DNA of 24,720 nt from Blakeslea trispora (lineage: Eukaryota > Mucoromycota > Mucoromycetes > Mucorales > Choanephoraceae): contig JAIWNE010000233.1 of the NCBI GenBank assembly GCA_025331445.1, positions 1-24,720 of the forward strand. The letters are read 5' to 3'. The notes beneath the pieces are model-generated. The model did no database searches, was not told the DNA's origin, and saw only the letters and a list, made by a program, of their open reading frames with translations. Below, in pieces: positions 23,870-24,720 of the stretch. Made by a program: the position numbers and the translations under genes. Numbering within the stretch: the stretch's first letter is position 1; each line of letters begins with the position of its first letter.

Positions 23870-24390
23870 GTAAGAAAAAAGTGAACTTTGATATTTGGTT
23901 GGTCCACCATTGGTATCAATAACTGCCTGACAGTGTTCCTTCATATTTTCAGCTAGACAGTGGTGCTAAATCAACGCAGTTCTTTGACCGAACTTCTTAC
24001 AGAGTTGAGTTAAATCACTTCACATTGTTTGCATTAAGACTCTACTTTTTCATGAGCTTATCTAGAGAGTTCCAGATATGCCCAATTGAATTGAGATCAG
24101 AACTTTGTGGTGGCTAGGAATCAAAGCGGATGATTTGACGTGTATGTCTCCACTACATTGCATACTTATCTACGTGACATACAGTGTTATCTTCTTGCAG
24201 TATGAAGTCTTGATTCTTCTTCTTGCTCAATTCAATGAACCATGGCATGAATTTCTTGGCCAGGATGTTGACACAAGTATTTTGATCTACAGAGCCATCA
24301 CGCAAGACCAAAGGATCAAAACTGCCAACCCAAAAACATGACCATACTATCAGGGACCCGTTGTTCCACTTTGTTATAGGCACACTGTAT
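23870..24390 (-). pseudogene. Tc1/mariner transposase relic (catalytic part)
   Basis: Read on the minus strand from about 24390: VWSCFWVGSFDPLV, then DGSVDQNT, VNILAKKFMPWF, QEDNTVCH, a TAG, then PPQSSDLNSIGHIW, more stops, and after a frame change the C-terminal HCQAVIDTNGGPTKY. This is the order of the Tc1-type DDE domain: QED carries the second catalytic Asp, and the block normally ending in NPIEHxW should carry the third acidic residue, here replaced by Gly. The N-terminal HTH half is missing. At least six stops and a frameshift show that it is long dead. Confidence 0.75.
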
Positions 24391-24610
24391 TACTTTTGAT
24401 ATCTTTTATCGTAGTTTAAAATAGATAATTGAATGATATTTATTTTGTTATAAAATATGAAGCTATTTATATTCGAGAAAAAGATGATATGGCAAAAACT
24501 GATAAAAAGAAAAACTGTAGAAGGAACCTATACAAGTTCTTTTGTTGACATGAAGGCGTTCTTTAATGTCTGCTGATTTGAAAGGCGTAAAGAAGGCGTT
24601 GGCTAGAATA
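24391..24610. other. AT-rich sequence beyond the Tc1 relic
   Basis: I see no gene or repeat here. It is AT-rich and separates the 5' truncation point of the Tc1 relic from the possible exon at the right edge. Confidence 0.35.
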
Positions 24611-24611
24611 C

Positions 24612-24720
24612 TTTGAAAACCGTCACAAAGTACATCAAGCATTCCAGGGCATTAAGCATATTAGATCCGCCAACAAGCGTGTTGATATCAAAGCAGGTCT
24701 TAGTTTCGCCTACTTCCTAC
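24612..24720 (+). other. Possible exon or relic running off the right edge
   Basis: After a TAG acceptor-like site (24609-24611) one frame stays open to the window end and has coding character: YFENRHKVHQAFQGI, then IRSANKRVDIKAGLSFAYFL. Further upstream the same frame has a TAA. It could be the 5' part of an exon of a gene outside the window, or a repeat-derived relic. I do not recognise the family. Confidence 0.25.

Overview
The window is a piece of nuclear genome from a filamentous fungus, most likely a Mucoromycota/Mucorales species. The DNA is AT-rich. The genes are split by many short introns (mostly about 50-120 bp) with GTAAGT-like donors and TAG/CAG acceptors. The proteins are all of fungal type. 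The GH85 endoglycosidase has almost the same length and active-site numbering as Endo-M of Mucor hiemalis, and the OMP decarboxylase is of the fungal pyrG/URA3 type. I rebuilt exons by hand from splice signals and reading-frame continuity. In eight genes the exon lengths sum to an exact open frame; the ninth, a P450, is short by one base.

Layout. 515-2068 (+): ERD1-like EXS-domain membrane protein. 2169-3110 (+): pyrG, orotidine-5'-phosphate decarboxylase, 100 bp downstream. 3289-6863 (-): PKC1, the fungal protein kinase C (HR1-HR1-C2-C1-C1-kinase), convergent with pyrG. 6864-8416: about 1.5 kb of intergenic DNA with two weak zinc-finger-like remnants. 8417-12577 (+): RIC1, a 15-exon subunit of the Ypt6/Rab6 exchange factor. 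12635-13050 (+): a broken CorA-type magnesium transporter relic. 13098-13472 (+): an intact 124-codon reading frame that holds only the paired-like DNA-binding part of a Tc1/mariner transposase. 13555-16048 (-): GH85 endo-beta-N-acetylglucosaminidase. 16470-17030 (+): a decayed spliced gene of unknown family. 17421-18428 (+): ubiquitin-like/WLM metalloprotease, whose stop lies only 25 bp from the stop of the convergent POT1 telomere-protection gene (18454-20317, -). 20478-22425 (-): cytochrome P450 with an apparent 1-nt frameshift. 22426-24720: accessory sequence with uncharacterised reading frames, a Tc1 transposase relic (23870-24390, -) and a possible exon running off the right edge.

Functionally these are mostly independent housekeeping genes: secretory and Golgi traffic (ERD1, RIC1), cell-wall integrity signalling (PKC1), pyrimidine synthesis (pyrG), N-glycan turnover (endoglycosidase), and protein and telomere maintenance (UBL-WLM protease, POT1). 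I found no gene cluster that looks like a new multi-gene system. The unusual material is decay and mobile-element debris (CorA relic, HTH-only transposase fragment, unknown spliced pseudogene, frameshifted P450, Tc1 relic) plus several tight splicing or gene-spacing arrangements.
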